A stretch of DNA of 64,000 nt from Stenotrophomonas maltophilia (GCF_003205835.1 NZ_CP029773.1:4310501-4374500); one strand, 5' to 3'; shown: positions 42,570-51,748, counted from the stretch's first letter. The notes: a model not told the origin generated them from the sequence alone. Numbers and translations: made by a program.

Positions 42570-43531
42570 TGCCCGTCCCTCTTTCCAACCAATCGCTTGA
42601 TCCACTGCTTCATCTTCCCCGCACCTTGCCGCGAAACCGCAGCGTCATACACAAAATCCCGGAAATCCTGCGTCCCATCCTGCGAACAGATCCCTCCATT
42701 CGCACAAAAACTGTTGACCAGCACACTGTCGGCCCCACACGGTAGACCGAGTTCGCAGGCCGCAAGCCGCCATGCCAGTTCACTGAGCTGCTCCCCGGCC
42801 ACCAGCCCATCGAGTGCGCGGTCCCCCGCCGCGCGCGCGCCCATGCCCGGCGCGATCGCCATGAAGGCTTCCGGATCACGCGAAGTGCGCACCCGCTCGA
42901 CCAGGTCACGGCGGTACTCGGGGCTGTCCTGCAGCGGCTCGCCTTCGGCGAACAAGGATGCTTCCGCGGCCAGGTTGCCCTGCGCGGCCGCCGTGCGACG
43001 TTCAGCCAGCACCAGGGCCGACCCCAGCTTGTCGCCCGGCACGAAACCACCGCAGCGCTGTGCCACGCGCTCACGCGCCTGCACCATCGCCGGTGCGGCG
43101 GTCAGGCCCAACCCGGCCAGCACGTTGTTGTCCAAGCGGTAGCCACCGGGATCGATGGCGTACTGCGCGCAGTAGTCATAGACCCGGCTCAGCATCCAGC
43201 GCGCCTCGTGGTTGCCGTCGTCGGCCTGCACGCGCAGGCGCTGCGCATAGGCGTAGAGATCGGTGGCATCCTCGATGTCGGCGCGCAGGTCCAGCGGCAG
43301 GCCCGAAGGCAGCGCATTGCCGCGCTCGAACGCCGCCAGGCGACGCGCCAGCGCTTCCGGTATCACCGGCAACGGCGGGTTGCTGTCACCGGCAGCCAGT
43401 GCCGTCGACAGTTCCGGCGAAGGCACAGTGACCGCCCCGGCATGCCCGCTGGCCCGATACCCGGCCACGCCCAGCACGGCCACCGCCGGCAGCACGAGCA
43501 ACCAGGTTTTCAGGGTCGGAGCCAAGGCCAT
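42566..43531 (-). CDS. Membrane-anchored hypothetical protein
   Basis: A 321-residue protein that I cannot name. One hydrophobic segment (LKTWLLVLPAVAVLGVAGY) at the N-terminus acts as signal or anchor. The remainder is helical and alanine-rich with tetratricopeptide/Sel1-like features (DATDLYAYAQRLRVQADDGN, EARWMLSRVYDYCAQYAID). A Cys-rich part follows (AACELGLPCGADSVLVNSFC, ANGGICSQDG), suggesting periplasmic disulphides. It overlaps the downstream small membrane protein gene and is divergent from prmA, so the pair may form one envelope complex; this is inference from coupling only. Confidence 0.8.
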   Translation of the reverse strand: MALAPTLKTWLLVLPAVAVLGVAGYRASGHAGAVTVPSPELSTALAAGDSNPPLPVIPEALARRLAAFERGNALPSGLPLDLRADIEDATDLYAYAQRLRVQADDGNHEARWMLSRVYDYCAQYAIDPGGYRLDNNVLAGLGLTAAPAMVQARERVAQRCGGFVPGDKLGSALVLAERRTAAAQGNLAAEASLFAEGEPLQDSPEYRRDLVERVRTSRDPEAFMAIAPGMGARAAGDRALDGLVAGEQLSELAWRLAACELGLPCGADSVLVNSFCANGGICSQDGTQDFRDFVYDAAVSRQGAGKMKQWIKRLVGKRDGQ

Positions 43532-43695
43532 CGGCAACAGTGAGCGTTCACGGCGCACAGGAAAGCACGGAGTTTAGCAAGGCCCGGCAGACCTGTCTGA
43601 ACTGGCCCCGTTCATCCCCGGGCAGCATCTCAGGCAATACGGAGACGCCCCGATGGTCTAGCATGGCCCCCTTTCCCGTGATTGCCCCCACCGCC

Positions 43696-44616
43696 ATGCC
43701 GTTCCTGGAACTGACCCTGCGTTGCACCGAAGCCACCCAGCCCCGCTATGAAAATGCGCTGGAGGACGTCGGCGCACTGGCCGTCACCCTGCTCGATGCC
43801 GAAGCCGATACCAGCAACGAACAGGCCATCCTCGAGCCGGGTGTGGGCGAGACCCCGCTGTGGGACACCCTGGTGCTGAGCGCGCTGTTCCCCGCCGACA
43901 GCAACGCCCTGTTGCTGCTTGCCGCGCTGGAAGCCTTCGATCCGGAACTGGACTGGAGCAACGGCAGCTTCCGCGCCGTAGAGGACGAAGACTGGGAGCG
44001 CGCGTGGCTGGACCAGTTCCAGCCGATGGATTTCGGCAGCCGCACCTGGATCGTGCCGTGGAACCATGAACTGCCGGAAGCTGCACAGGCCGCCGATGCT
44101 GCCGTGGTGCGGCTGGACCCGGGCCTGGCCTTCGGTTCGGGCACCCACCCGACCACGGCCCTGTGCCTGCGCTGGCTCGACCAGTTGGCCGTCGACGGCG
44201 TGCTGCAGGGCCAGCGCGTGCTCGACTTCGGTTGCGGTTCGGGCATCCTCGCGCTGGCCGCGCTGAAGCTGGGTGCCGCTGAAGCCATCGGCGTGGACAA
44301 CGATCCGCAGGCTCTGGTCGCCACCGCCGACAACGCCGAGCGCAACGGCGAGCAGGCGCGCATGCATGTGTACCTGCCGCAGGACGAACCCGTCGCGACC
44401 TACCCGATCGTGGTCGCCAACATCCTGGCCTCGGCGCTGGATGCGCTGGCCGAACTGCTGGCCGCGCGCGTCGCTGCCGGTGGCCGCATCGCTCTGTCGG
44501 GCATCCTGCATGGCCAGGAAGGCGAGCTGCTGCAGCGCTACGCCGCGTGGTTCGACGACCTGCAGGCCACCCAGGATGGCGACTGGATGCGCATCACCGG
44601 CGTGCGCCGCGCCTGA
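43696..44616 (+). CDS. prmA: Ribosomal protein L11 methyltransferase
   Basis: A 306-residue cytoplasmic SAM-dependent enzyme that trimethylates L11. The N-terminal substrate-recognition domain (MPFLELTLRCTEATQPRYEN) is joined to a Rossmann methyltransferase with the PrmA hallmark LDPGLAFGSGTHPTTALCLRWLD, motif I VLDFGCGSGILALAALKLGA, GVDNDPQAL, and the catalytic NILA motif in VVANILASALDAL. The start at 43696 matches the family N-terminus; upstream frame is non-coding in character. It is followed by a DUF3426 gene and fis. Confidence 0.97.
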   Translation: MPFLELTLRCTEATQPRYENALEDVGALAVTLLDAEADTSNEQAILEPGVGETPLWDTLVLSALFPADSNALLLLAALEAFDPELDWSNGSFRAVEDEDWERAWLDQFQPMDFGSRTWIVPWNHELPEAAQAADAAVVRLDPGLAFGSGTHPTTALCLRWLDQLAVDGVLQGQRVLDFGCGSGILALAALKLGAAEAIGVDNDPQALVATADNAERNGEQARMHVYLPQDEPVATYPIVVANILASALDALAELLAARVAAGGRIALSGILHGQEGELLQRYAAWFDDLQATQDGDWMRITGVRRA

Positions 44617-44658
44617 TCGTGGTTGAATGACCGCTGGATCCGAGCCCGCACCCTGAGC

Positions 44659-45429
44659 ATGTCCGAGCCGAACCCACCGCGCCGTCCCCTGGCCACCTTC
44701 CTGCGCACGACGCCGGAGGGTGAGGCTGCGCCTGCGACCGATGCGCGCACGCAGCACGACGTTGAGCAAACAGCGCCTGCAATGCAGGCGCCGACCGAGC
44801 CCGTTGATCTGGCACATGCGCCGACGGCGGAGATGCGACACGACGATGACATGGTCATCGTTGATGACTCCGCGGCCATCGAACCGGCACCGGTCGTACT
44901 ACCGGCAACGACGGTTGCCACCGATGCACCCAGTTTCCTCGGCAACCCGCGCCCACGTGCCCTGCCAACGCCGCGCTGGCACTGGGTGCTGGTCGCCGCG
45001 CTGGCGCTGCTGCTGGTCCTGCAGAGCGTGCTGGCCGACCGCACGCGGCTGGCCGCCGACGCCGGCAACCGCGCATGGCTGGGCACGCTGTGCGGCGTCC
45101 TGCGCTGCAGCCTGCCCGCTTGGCACGAGCCCACTGCATTCACCATGACCAGCCGCGAGATCCGCCCCCTGCCGGGCCAGGCCGGCGTGCTGCAGGTGCA
45201 GGCCAGCATCCGCAACGATGCGCGCTGGGCACAGGCATGGCCAGACCTGCGGTTGTCATTGTCCGATGCCGATGGCCGGGTGATCGGCAGTGGCGTGTTC
45301 ACGCCCGCGCAGTACCTGGGGGAGAACCCCGGGGCGGCCCTGCTGGAACCGGGACAGAGCGCCCGCGTCGCCTTCCGCGTACAGGAGCCCGCCGCATCCA
45401 CCGTCGCATTCACCTTCGACTTCCTATGA
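44659..45429 (+). CDS. DUF3426 membrane protein
   Basis: A 256-residue protein. The first 110 residues are acidic, low-complexity and cytoplasmic. A single transmembrane helix (WHWVLVAALALLLVLQSVLA, about residues 107-126) precedes a C-terminal beta-sandwich-like DUF3426 domain (FTMTSREIRPLPGQAGVLQV, LRLSLSDADGRVIGSGVFTP). Many DUF3426 proteins carry an N-terminal MJ0042 zinc finger, which is absent here. It lies in the common prmA-DUF3426-fis order. The start at 44659 is favoured; TTG at 44623 would add 12 residues. Confidence 0.85.
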   Translation: MSEPNPPRRPLATFLRTTPEGEAAPATDARTQHDVEQTAPAMQAPTEPVDLAHAPTAEMRHDDDMVIVDDSAAIEPAPVVLPATTVATDAPSFLGNPRPRALPTPRWHWVLVAALALLLVLQSVLADRTRLAADAGNRAWLGTLCGVLRCSLPAWHEPTAFTMTSREIRPLPGQAGVLQVQASIRNDARWAQAWPDLRLSLSDADGRVIGSGVFTPAQYLGENPGAALLEPGQSARVAFRVQEPAASTVAFTFDFL

Positions 45430-45543
45430 CCGCAAGTGGCCGCCCGGTCATGGCAGGCCGGGCACGCTCGCGCTAGACTGACCGCCACCACCTCATCCGG
45501 CCGCGCGCTTCGCGCGCACGGGCCAACCGAATCGGGAACCCCC

Positions 45544-45819
45544 TTGAACGCTGTCCTTTCTCGTCCTGACAACAGTCGTGGCGCTCCCCGGCCACCGCTG
45601 CGTGAACATGTCGCCCAGTCCGTGCGCCGTTACCTGCGTGACCTTGATGGCTGCGACGCGGACGATGTCTACGAGATCGTGCTGCGCGAGATGGAAATCC
45701 CGTTGTTCGTGGAAGTGCTCAACCATTGCGAAGGCAACCAGAGCCGTGCCGCCGCGATGCTGGGCATCCACCGCGCCACCCTGCGCAAGAAGCTGAAGGA
45801 ATACGGCATCAGCGCCTGA
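45544..45819 (+). CDS. fis: DNA-binding protein Fis
   Basis: A 91-residue nucleoid-associated factor that bends DNA and adjusts transcription with growth rate. The C-terminal helix-turn-helix is EGNQSRAAAMLGIHRATLRKKLKEYGI, nearly invariant in the family; the dimerisation helices are YLRDLDGCDADDVYEIVLRE. The start is TTG at 45544, because the family N-terminus (MNAVLSRPD) begins there with GGGAA upstream. Last gene of the prmA-DUF3426-fis group. Confidence 0.96.
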   Translation: MNAVLSRPDNSRGAPRPPLREHVAQSVRRYLRDLDGCDADDVYEIVLREMEIPLFVEVLNHCEGNQSRAAAMLGIHRATLRKKLKEYGISA

Positions 45820-45831
45820 GCGCGCGCGTGG

Positions 45832-45932
45832 GTAGTGCCGGCCGCCGGCCGGCAACCCCATGAACGATGGCAGGATGTTGCAGTTGCCGGCCAGCGGCCG
45901 GCACAACCCGTAGTTCCACGCCATGCGTGGAT
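45832..45932. repeat. SMAG cluster (three hairpins)
   Basis: GTAGTGCCGGCCGCCGGCCG at 45832-45854, its inverted relative GTTGCCGGCCAGCGGCCGGC at 45883-45907 (GTTG ends) and GTAGTTCCACGCCATGCGTG at 45910-45932. Two sequence types meet in one intergenic region between convergent fis and the cytidylyltransferase gene. Confidence 0.8.
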
Positions 45933-45947
45933 GAAGCCCCCGCGGAA

Positions 45948-46943
45948 TCAGCCGCCGCCGCCCGCCTTCCAGTAGTACCGCACCACGTGGAAGAACACCG
46001 GCGCAGCAAAGCACACCGAGTCCAGCCGGTCGAGCATGCCGCCATGGCCCTCGATCATGTGGCCCCAGTCCTTGATGCCGCGATCGCGCTTGATTGCCGA
46101 CATCACCAGGCCGCCCCAGAACCCCATCAGGTTGATCAGCAGCGACAGGCCGAACGCCTGCAACGGCGTGAACGGGGTGATCCACCACAGCGCCGCACCC
46201 AGCGCACTGGCGCTCAACACACCGCCCACGAAGCCCTCCACCGTCTTCGACGGCGACAGCTTGGGCGCGATCAGATGCCTGCCCAGCAACTTGCCCCAGA
46301 TGTACTGCAGCACGTCCGAGGACTGCACCACGATCACCAGGAAAGCGAACAGCAGCACGTTGCGCGACGGATCATGCCCGGGCACATGCAGGTTCAACAG
46401 CAGCGGCACGTGCGAGATGCAGAACACGCAGATCATCAATCCCCACTGCACCTTCGCGGTCCGCTCCAGGTAGTGGGTGGTGTCACCGCCGATGGTCGAC
46501 AGGATCGGCAGGAACAGGAACGCATAGACCGGGATCAGCAGCGTGTACATGCCGTACCAGTCGATCCACACCAGGTAGTACTGCCAAGGCAGCACGATGT
46601 AGAACGCGGCCAGCAGCGCGTAGTAGTCGCCTGAACGGGTCGGCGCCAGGGTGATGAACTCGCGCAGCGCGAACAGCGAGATGATCGCGAACAGCACGAT
46701 CACCCCGGCACGGCCGAAGAACAGCGCCAGCCCGACCACGATCGCCATCACCCACCACGCGCGGATGCGCGAGACCAGGTTGGCGATGACCGCGCTGGGC
46801 TGCCCGCGCTGACGCCAGCGCAGGGTCTCGGCCACCAGCGTGGCCAGTACCAGCACCGCACCCACGCCAGCGAACAGCAGGCCGGTCTGCTGGCCCACGC
46901 TGCGCGCGGCCAGGTCACCGGACACCTCCATCAGATAACTCAT
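45948..46943 (-). CDS. Phosphatidate cytidylyltransferase (CdsA/YnbB-like)
   Basis: A 331-residue inner-membrane enzyme with about eight helices that makes CDP-diacylglycerol from phosphatidate and CTP. The family signature is complete: LSPSKTVEGFVGGVLSASAL followed by SAIKRDRGIKDWGHMIEGHG and GMLDRLDSVCFAAP. As the last gene of a six-gene lipid operon, and overlapping the acyltransferase gene by 4 bases, it is probably the counterpart of E. coli YnbB rather than the housekeeping CdsA, which should be elsewhere in the genome. Confidence 0.92.
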   Translation of the reverse strand: MSYLMEVSGDLAARSVGQQTGLLFAGVGAVLVLATLVAETLRWRQRGQPSAVIANLVSRIRAWWVMAIVVGLALFFGRAGVIVLFAIISLFALREFITLAPTRSGDYYALLAAFYIVLPWQYYLVWIDWYGMYTLLIPVYAFLFLPILSTIGGDTTHYLERTAKVQWGLMICVFCISHVPLLLNLHVPGHDPSRNVLLFAFLVIVVQSSDVLQYIWGKLLGRHLIAPKLSPSKTVEGFVGGVLSASALGAALWWITPFTPLQAFGLSLLINLMGFWGGLVMSAIKRDRGIKDWGHMIEGHGGMLDRLDSVCFAAPVFFHVVRYYWKAGGGG

Positions 46944-47569
46944 GCGCGCCCTCCATTCGGCGCCAGGTCCAGCAGCGCCTGCCGGCTGCGGGCCAGGAAC
47001 GCGGCCTTGTCTTCATCGGCCTGCAGCCGCAGCGGCGTGCCGAAGGTGGCCGTGCACAGCAGCGGCAGCGGCAGGAACCGGCCCTTCGGCATCACCCGCT
47101 TCAGGTTGTCGATCCACACCGGCACGAACTCCAGCTCCGGCCGTTGCCGCGCCAGATGGTAGATACCACTCTTGAACGGCAGCAGCGGTTCATCGCCTAC
47201 ATTGCGGGTGCCTTCCGGGAACAGGATCAGCGAGCAGTCTTCGTCCACCGCATCGCGCAGTACCTGCAGTGGATCCTGCTGGCGATGGCCGGCCTCGCGC
47301 TCGACCAGCACACCATTGAACACCGCATCGATCAGGTAGCGGCGCAGGCCGTCGCGCTGCCAGTACTCGGCTGCAGCCACCGGGCGCACCTGGCGCCGCA
47401 GTGCCGGTGGCATCGACGACCAGATCAGCACGAAGTCACCATGGCTGGCATGGTTGCCGTAGTACACGCGACGCTCGCTGGACGGCGCGCAGCCGATCCA
47501 CAGCGCGCGCGCACCGGTCACTACGTGGATCGCGCCACTGCAGGCGCGGGCAATCAGTTCGGCGAACAT
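46940..47569 (-). CDS. Lysophospholipid acyltransferase family (PlsC-like)
   Basis: A 209-residue membrane-associated acyltransferase. Motif I (H-x4-D) is in VYYGNHASHGDFVLIWSS near residue 40, motif III is LILFPEGTRNVGDEP near 113-127, and a Pro-containing motif IV lies in FVPVWIDNLKRVMP. It would add an acyl chain to a lysolipid. It sits between the small membrane protein and the cytidylyltransferase in the lipid operon. Substrate cannot be told; the low number of hydrophobic helices is normal for the family. Confidence 0.9.
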   Translation of the reverse strand: MFAELIARACSGAIHVVTGARALWIGCAPSSERRVYYGNHASHGDFVLIWSSMPPALRRQVRPVAAAEYWQRDGLRRYLIDAVFNGVLVEREAGHRQQDPLQVLRDAVDEDCSLILFPEGTRNVGDEPLLPFKSGIYHLARQRPELEFVPVWIDNLKRVMPKGRFLPLPLLCTATFGTPLRLQADEDKAAFLARSRQALLDLAPNGGRA

Positions 47570-47582
47570 CGGTTCCTCCCGT

Positions 47583-48020
47583 TCACGTCTGCGGCCACAC
47601 CACGGCCAGCACCAGCAGCACTACCTGTACACCTGTCAGCAGGTACTGCCGCAGCAGCAGGCGGCGCATGCCGGCCCAGCGCAGGTCCCAACCGCGCAGC
47701 GGCGCATCGGGCGGTGCGCGGCGCAGACCGCTGTCGTGCAGCAGCTGGTCGGTGCGGCGCGCGGCAGCCTCCCCTTCCAGGCCTTCATCACGCAGCAGCT
47801 GCAGCAGGCTCGCGTCCAGTCCAACCCGCCACGCGTGATACGCCTGCACCAGCCCTGCCCCAGCGCTGGCCAGCAGCAGGCCGGCGGCAATCATCGCCAG
47901 GCCCGGCTCGGTGCCGAGCAGCAGCAGCGCCACCAGCAGCAGGCCCAGCGACAGGCCGGCCGGCCAACGGCCCTGCCGCAGCAGCAGCTGCATGGTCGCC
48001 AGGTCGGGAACCGTACTCAT
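47583..48020 (-). CDS. Small membrane protein in lipid operon
   Basis: A 145-residue protein with three hydrophobic segments (WPAGLSLGLLLVALLLLGTE, LAMIAAGLLLASAGAGLVQAY and LLTGVQVVLLVLAVVW) and a charged cytoplasmic loop. No family is recognised. It overlaps the PAP2/phosphatase gene by 4 bases and is followed by the acyltransferase gene after 13 bases, so it is part of the operon and may serve as a scaffold or partner subunit. This role is inferred from position. Confidence 0.8.
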   Translation of the reverse strand: MSTVPDLATMQLLLRQGRWPAGLSLGLLLVALLLLGTEPGLAMIAAGLLLASAGAGLVQAYHAWRVGLDASLLQLLRDEGLEGEAAARRTDQLLHDSGLRRAPPDAPLRGWDLRWAGMRRLLLRQYLLTGVQVVLLVLAVVWPQT

Positions 48021-49345
48021 GCGCGCGCGCCTGCTGCAGCAGTGATGGCATGCAGATGCGCGACGCCCAGCACGACGCCGGGACGCGCAGCACGCACGAT
48101 CGCCACCGCACCATCGGCGTCGGCGGCGCGACCACTGCGCAGCAGCCAGGTCGCTACGCTGGCGGCGCTGCGCGAATAGCCCAGCGCGCAGCACACCAGC
48201 AGCGGTCCGTGCGCGCGCAGCCGCTCGATGACCTCTGCAGCCTCGAGCAATTGCTCCGGCGCAGGCGCCACCAGGTCCAGCATCGGCACGCTGGCGTACG
48301 CCGCGGCCGGTGCACCACAGGACAGCTCGGCACAGGCATCGACCACGCCCACCAAGGGTGCCGGCAATGCAGCGCAGGGAATACGCCCCAGCCACACACC
48401 GTCCATCACCGGCACCGGCTGCGGTGCGCGGCGCGTCCACAACCGTGAATTGATCCAGGCCGCACCCAGGTACGGCGCCAGCAGCCAGCGTGACGCCATG
48501 GTCAGGCGTCCGTCGGCGCGCTTCTGGAACACCGCCGTACCCAGCCCGGCATAGGCCAGCGCCACCAGCAGCAGCGATACCACCGGCCACAGCAGCCACA
48601 ACGCCCCCCCCCGCAGCAGGATCACTGGCACCAGCAGCAGCGCCGCCCCGAGCAGGTACAGCCCCGCCAGGCGCCAGCGCTTGGCATCCCGCGTCGTGCG
48701 CCACGCACGCAACGGTGGTGTGCCCTGCTCGGGCCACAGCCAGACGCACAGCCAGCCGGCCAGCAGGCCGGTCGGGATGTCGATGAAATGATGCTGGAAC
48801 GTGGTCAGCACCGAAACGCCGATCAGCAGCGCCCACACATGCAGCACCCAGCGCCACACCCCGTGCAGGTACTGCGCGAACTTCACCCACAGCACGATGA
48901 GCAGCACGATGTGCAGCGATGGCGCCTGGTTGAACGGCTTGTCGAAGCCCAGCAACACATCGAACAGCCAACCGAACACGCCGCCGATCTCCGGCCGCTC
49001 GAAGCTGAAGCGCAACGGCCACAGCAGGAAGCAGGTCACTGCGATCAGCTGTGCACTGAACAGCCGCAGCGCGTGCCGGTCCAGTTCCAGCCGACGCCGG
49101 CACAGGAAGAACGAGATCGCGTAGAACAGATCGATCGACCAGTACGGCACGATCGTCCACGGCACGAACGGAATCTGCGTTTCCCATCCGAAGGCCATCA
49201 CCGGCAGTTCGGCATGGCGGCCCGCCATCCAGTTGGCGAAGCCATAGCTGGCGAAGAAGAACGGGCCCAGCAGGGCCAGCCACAGCAGGGCGCGCCGCCA
49301 GGGGCGCCCCTCCGCGGCCAGCGGGGTGGCGGCGAGCGTCGCCAT
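48017..49345 (-). CDS. PAP2 / dual-specificity phosphatase fusion (YnbD-like)
   Basis: A 442-residue inner-membrane protein. The N-terminal half is a PAP2 domain with six helices and the motifs NQAPSLHIVLLIV and FQHHFIDIPTG, as in lipid phosphate phosphatases and inositolphosphotransferases. The C-terminal 150 residues are a cysteine phosphatase with P-loop VCCALGYSRSAASV (C-x5-R). This two-phosphatase makeup is that of E. coli YnbD. It could remove phosphate from a phospholipid head group after its synthesis. The start at 49345 shares one base with the stop of the upstream gene (TGATG). Confidence 0.9.
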   Translation of the reverse strand: MATLAATPLAAEGRPWRRALLWLALLGPFFFASYGFANWMAGRHAELPVMAFGWETQIPFVPWTIVPYWSIDLFYAISFFLCRRRLELDRHALRLFSAQLIAVTCFLLWPLRFSFERPEIGGVFGWLFDVLLGFDKPFNQAPSLHIVLLIVLWVKFAQYLHGVWRWVLHVWALLIGVSVLTTFQHHFIDIPTGLLAGWLCVWLWPEQGTPPLRAWRTTRDAKRWRLAGLYLLGAALLLVPVILLRGGALWLLWPVVSLLLVALAYAGLGTAVFQKRADGRLTMASRWLLAPYLGAAWINSRLWTRRAPQPVPVMDGVWLGRIPCAALPAPLVGVVDACAELSCGAPAAAYASVPMLDLVAPAPEQLLEAAEVIERLRAHGPLLVCCALGYSRSAASVATWLLRSGRAADADGAVAIVRAARPGVVLGVAHLHAITAAAGARA

Positions 49346-51096
49346 CACGCGGTCCGGCGTGCCAGCGACACGGTGAAAATGCCGAAGTCGTCGATACGCT
49401 GCGCCACCTTCTCGAACCCGGCCAGGCGCACCAGCTCGTCCATTTCCTGCTGGGTACGGCGGCGCATCACCCACGCTGCGCCACCACGATGGCTGGTCAG
49501 TGCGCGTGCGATGAACTCCAGCTGCGGGTGCCAGGGCTGGCCGGTATAGGCCAGGTAGCCGCCCACCGGCACCGTCGCGGCAATACCCTGCAGCGAGCGC
49601 AGCACTGCATCGTTGTCGGGGAACAGTTCGTACAGGCCCGATACCACGGCCAGCGTCGGTGCGGGTTCCACCTTGGCCAGCTGCGCCGGATCGAACGCGT
49701 CGCCCTGTTCGAAGCGGGCAATAGCGGCCGCCCCCAGGCGCTCAATCAACGCTTGGCCCTGGGCCACGTTCAGATCGCTGAAATCACGCAGCACGATGCG
49801 ATCGGCGCGCTGTTCGCCCTGCCCCAGCGCTTCCAGCACGTAGCGACCATGGCCAGCAGCTACGTCCAGCACGTGCACCGGCGTGCCCTGCCCACGCAGG
49901 CGCTGGGCAGCGTCGCGCAGCAGTTCCTGCAGGTGCCGGCCACGCACGCGGATGCCACGCCAGCCGATCGCATCCAGATAGTTGCGGTCGACCATGCGAC
50001 CCAGCGGGCCCTTGCCACGCGCTTCGTCGCGATAGATGTAGTCCAGCGTGCTGCCGGAATCGAAACCGGTCTGCAGGCCCAGCGCGATGCCTTCGGACAA
50101 CGTTCCGCCAAAACGCAGGCCGCCACGTACCACGCGCCAGCGCAGGTCGGCCAGGCTGTTGCGCTCCGGTGGCCAGGCCAGGATCTCCGATTCCTCGAAG
50201 GTCGGCCCATGGCGGTGCGCGTCGCGCCGTGACAGCTCGCGCAGCGGCTCGGCAAAACGCGCCTGGATGAAGCTGCGGATGCGCGCCAGTGCTGGTGCAC
50301 GATCGCGCTCGCCCAGCGTGTCGTGGAAGAAGCCCGGCAGATGCACACGCTCCTTGATCGGGCTGGACAGGCGCTCGTAGAAGCGGTCCTGCGGGCCGCG
50401 GTGCACGACGAAGTCCGAGCCGGACACCAGCAGCTGCACCGGTACGCTGATCGCCTGCGCATCGGCCACGATGCGGTCGGCCGCCTCGTACAGGCCCAGC
50501 AGCACGCGCACCGAGATCGGCCGGGTGATCAGCGGGTCGGTGCGATAGCTTTCCACCCGCACCGGGTCATGGGTCAGCCACTGCGGCTTGACGTAGCTGT
50601 TGACGAAGAAATTGCCGCGCAGCTTCTGCATCAGCGCCAGGCCCGGGCGTGCGAACGGCACGTACAGCTTCACCTTGAACGCCGGCGAAGCCATCACCAG
50701 CGCGCGCAGGCGTGGTGCGTAGTCGTGCACCCAGGTGGCGGCGACCACCGCCCCCACGCTCTGTGCGATCACCACGATGTCCTGCACCGCGATACCGTGC
50801 TCGGCACCGATGTGGGCGATGAAGCTGTCGAGGTCACGCACCAGCGCCGGGAAGCCCGGTGCATCGCCACGCGTACCCGGCGAACGGCCATTGCCGCGCG
50901 CATCCCAGGCGAAGAAGGCGGTGTCGGGCAGGTCCAGCTCATCGACCAGGTGGGTGACCCGCCCGGAGTGCTCGTGGCCGCGGTGCAGCAGCACGATGGC
51001 CTTGGTGGCCGGCGTTGCAGTGGTGCCCGCCCAGTACCGGTAGAACAGCGGTACCTGGTCGAAGCTGTGGAATTCCCGTTCCTGCGCCTGACGCAT
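49345..51096 (-). CDS. Bifunctional alpha/beta hydrolase / SAM methyltransferase (YnbC-like)
   Basis: A 583-residue cytoplasmic fusion. The N-terminal 300 residues are a monoglyceride-lipase-like alpha/beta hydrolase: LLHRGHEHSGR (oxyanion region), AWDARGNGRSPG, nucleophile Ser in VVIAQSVGAVV, and the acid/His late in the domain (SGSDFVVHR, HLPGFFHDTLGE). The C-terminal domain is a class I methyltransferase with VLDVAAGHGRYVLEALGQG near residues 412-430. The same fusion is E. coli YnbC. It is coupled to the PAP2 gene and lies 34 bases after the CDP-alcohol transferase, pointing to lipid processing. Confidence 0.9.
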   Translation of the reverse strand: MRQAQEREFHSFDQVPLFYRYWAGTTATPATKAIVLLHRGHEHSGRVTHLVDELDLPDTAFFAWDARGNGRSPGTRGDAPGFPALVRDLDSFIAHIGAEHGIAVQDIVVIAQSVGAVVAATWVHDYAPRLRALVMASPAFKVKLYVPFARPGLALMQKLRGNFFVNSYVKPQWLTHDPVRVESYRTDPLITRPISVRVLLGLYEAADRIVADAQAISVPVQLLVSGSDFVVHRGPQDRFYERLSSPIKERVHLPGFFHDTLGERDRAPALARIRSFIQARFAEPLRELSRRDAHRHGPTFEESEILAWPPERNSLADLRWRVVRGGLRFGGTLSEGIALGLQTGFDSGSTLDYIYRDEARGKGPLGRMVDRNYLDAIGWRGIRVRGRHLQELLRDAAQRLRGQGTPVHVLDVAAGHGRYVLEALGQGEQRADRIVLRDFSDLNVAQGQALIERLGAAAIARFEQGDAFDPAQLAKVEPAPTLAVVSGLYELFPDNDAVLRSLQGIAATVPVGGYLAYTGQPWHPQLEFIARALTSHRGGAAWVMRRRTQQEMDELVRLAGFEKVAQRIDDFGIFTVSLARRTA

Positions 51097-51130
51097 GCAA
51101 TCTCCTGATTGTCTTCTTGTATCTGCTTGA

Positions 51131-51748
51131 TTAGTCCGGCGAAACCGCCGCTTCCCGCAGTCCGCGACGGACGCGATTGATCATGGTCAGCATGCACAGC
51201 ACCGCCATGGCCGCGGCCACGCCAGTGACCGTCATCGCGCCAACCCACTCACACGCCAGCAGCAGGCCCAGCGCACCGATCACGAACGCGCGGTCGCTCT
51301 TGCCCATCGGGCCGTCGTAGCGGCGGCTGGCACCGACCATCAGCCCCAGCACCCCGGCGTACTCGCTCAGTGCCGCGGTCCAGGCCAGCAGCCACAGCGT
51401 TTCCGGGCGTACCCCAGGCACGCTGAGCAGGCTCAGGTACAGCGCCGCATCGGCAATCACATCGCACAGCTCGTTCAGATAGGCGCCCAGCCGCGACTGC
51501 TGGCCGAACTCGCGGGCCAGCATGCCATCCACCGCGTTGAGCGCCATGCGCAGCAGCATCCACAGCGGCAGCAGCAGGTACAGCAGGGGCTGGGCCGGCG
51601 CGCAGCACCACACGGCAACGGCCACCAGCAGCGAAACCACGGCGGCGGCCACGGTCACCGCGTTGGCGGTGATCCCCATGCGGTACAGGCCGCGTACGGC
51701 CGGACGCAACAGGTCCTGGAAACGTCCTTTCAGTGCATAGATCGACAC
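51131..51748 (-). CDS. CDP-alcohol phosphatidyltransferase (YnbA-like)
   Basis: A 205-residue inner-membrane enzyme that transfers a phosphatidyl group from CDP-diacylglycerol to an alcohol. The catalytic pattern is NAVDGMLAREFGQQSRLGAY followed by LNELCDVIAD, giving D-G-x2-A-R-x8-G-x4-N-x3-D. Asn replaces the first Asp of the last pair, as in several YnbA/PgsA-like sequences. First gene of the six-gene operon. GTG at 51748 was chosen as start (IYALKGRFQDLL then the first helix); earlier in-frame codons overlap the next gene. Head group unknown. Confidence 0.9.
   Translation of the reverse strand: MSIYALKGRFQDLLRPAVRGLYRMGITANAVTVAAAVVSLLVAVAVWCCAPAQPLLYLLLPLWMLLRMALNAVDGMLAREFGQQSRLGAYLNELCDVIADAALYLSLLSVPGVRPETLWLLAWTAALSEYAGVLGLMVGASRRYDGPMGKSDRAFVIGALGLLLACEWVGAMTVTGVAAAMAVLCMLTMINRVRRGLREAAVSPD

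Noticed and set aside
47583..49283. 566-codon frame joining the small membrane protein to upstream sequence
   Set aside because: Only the last 145 codons (start 48020) are plausible; the upstream part overlaps the PAP2/phosphatase gene out of frame.
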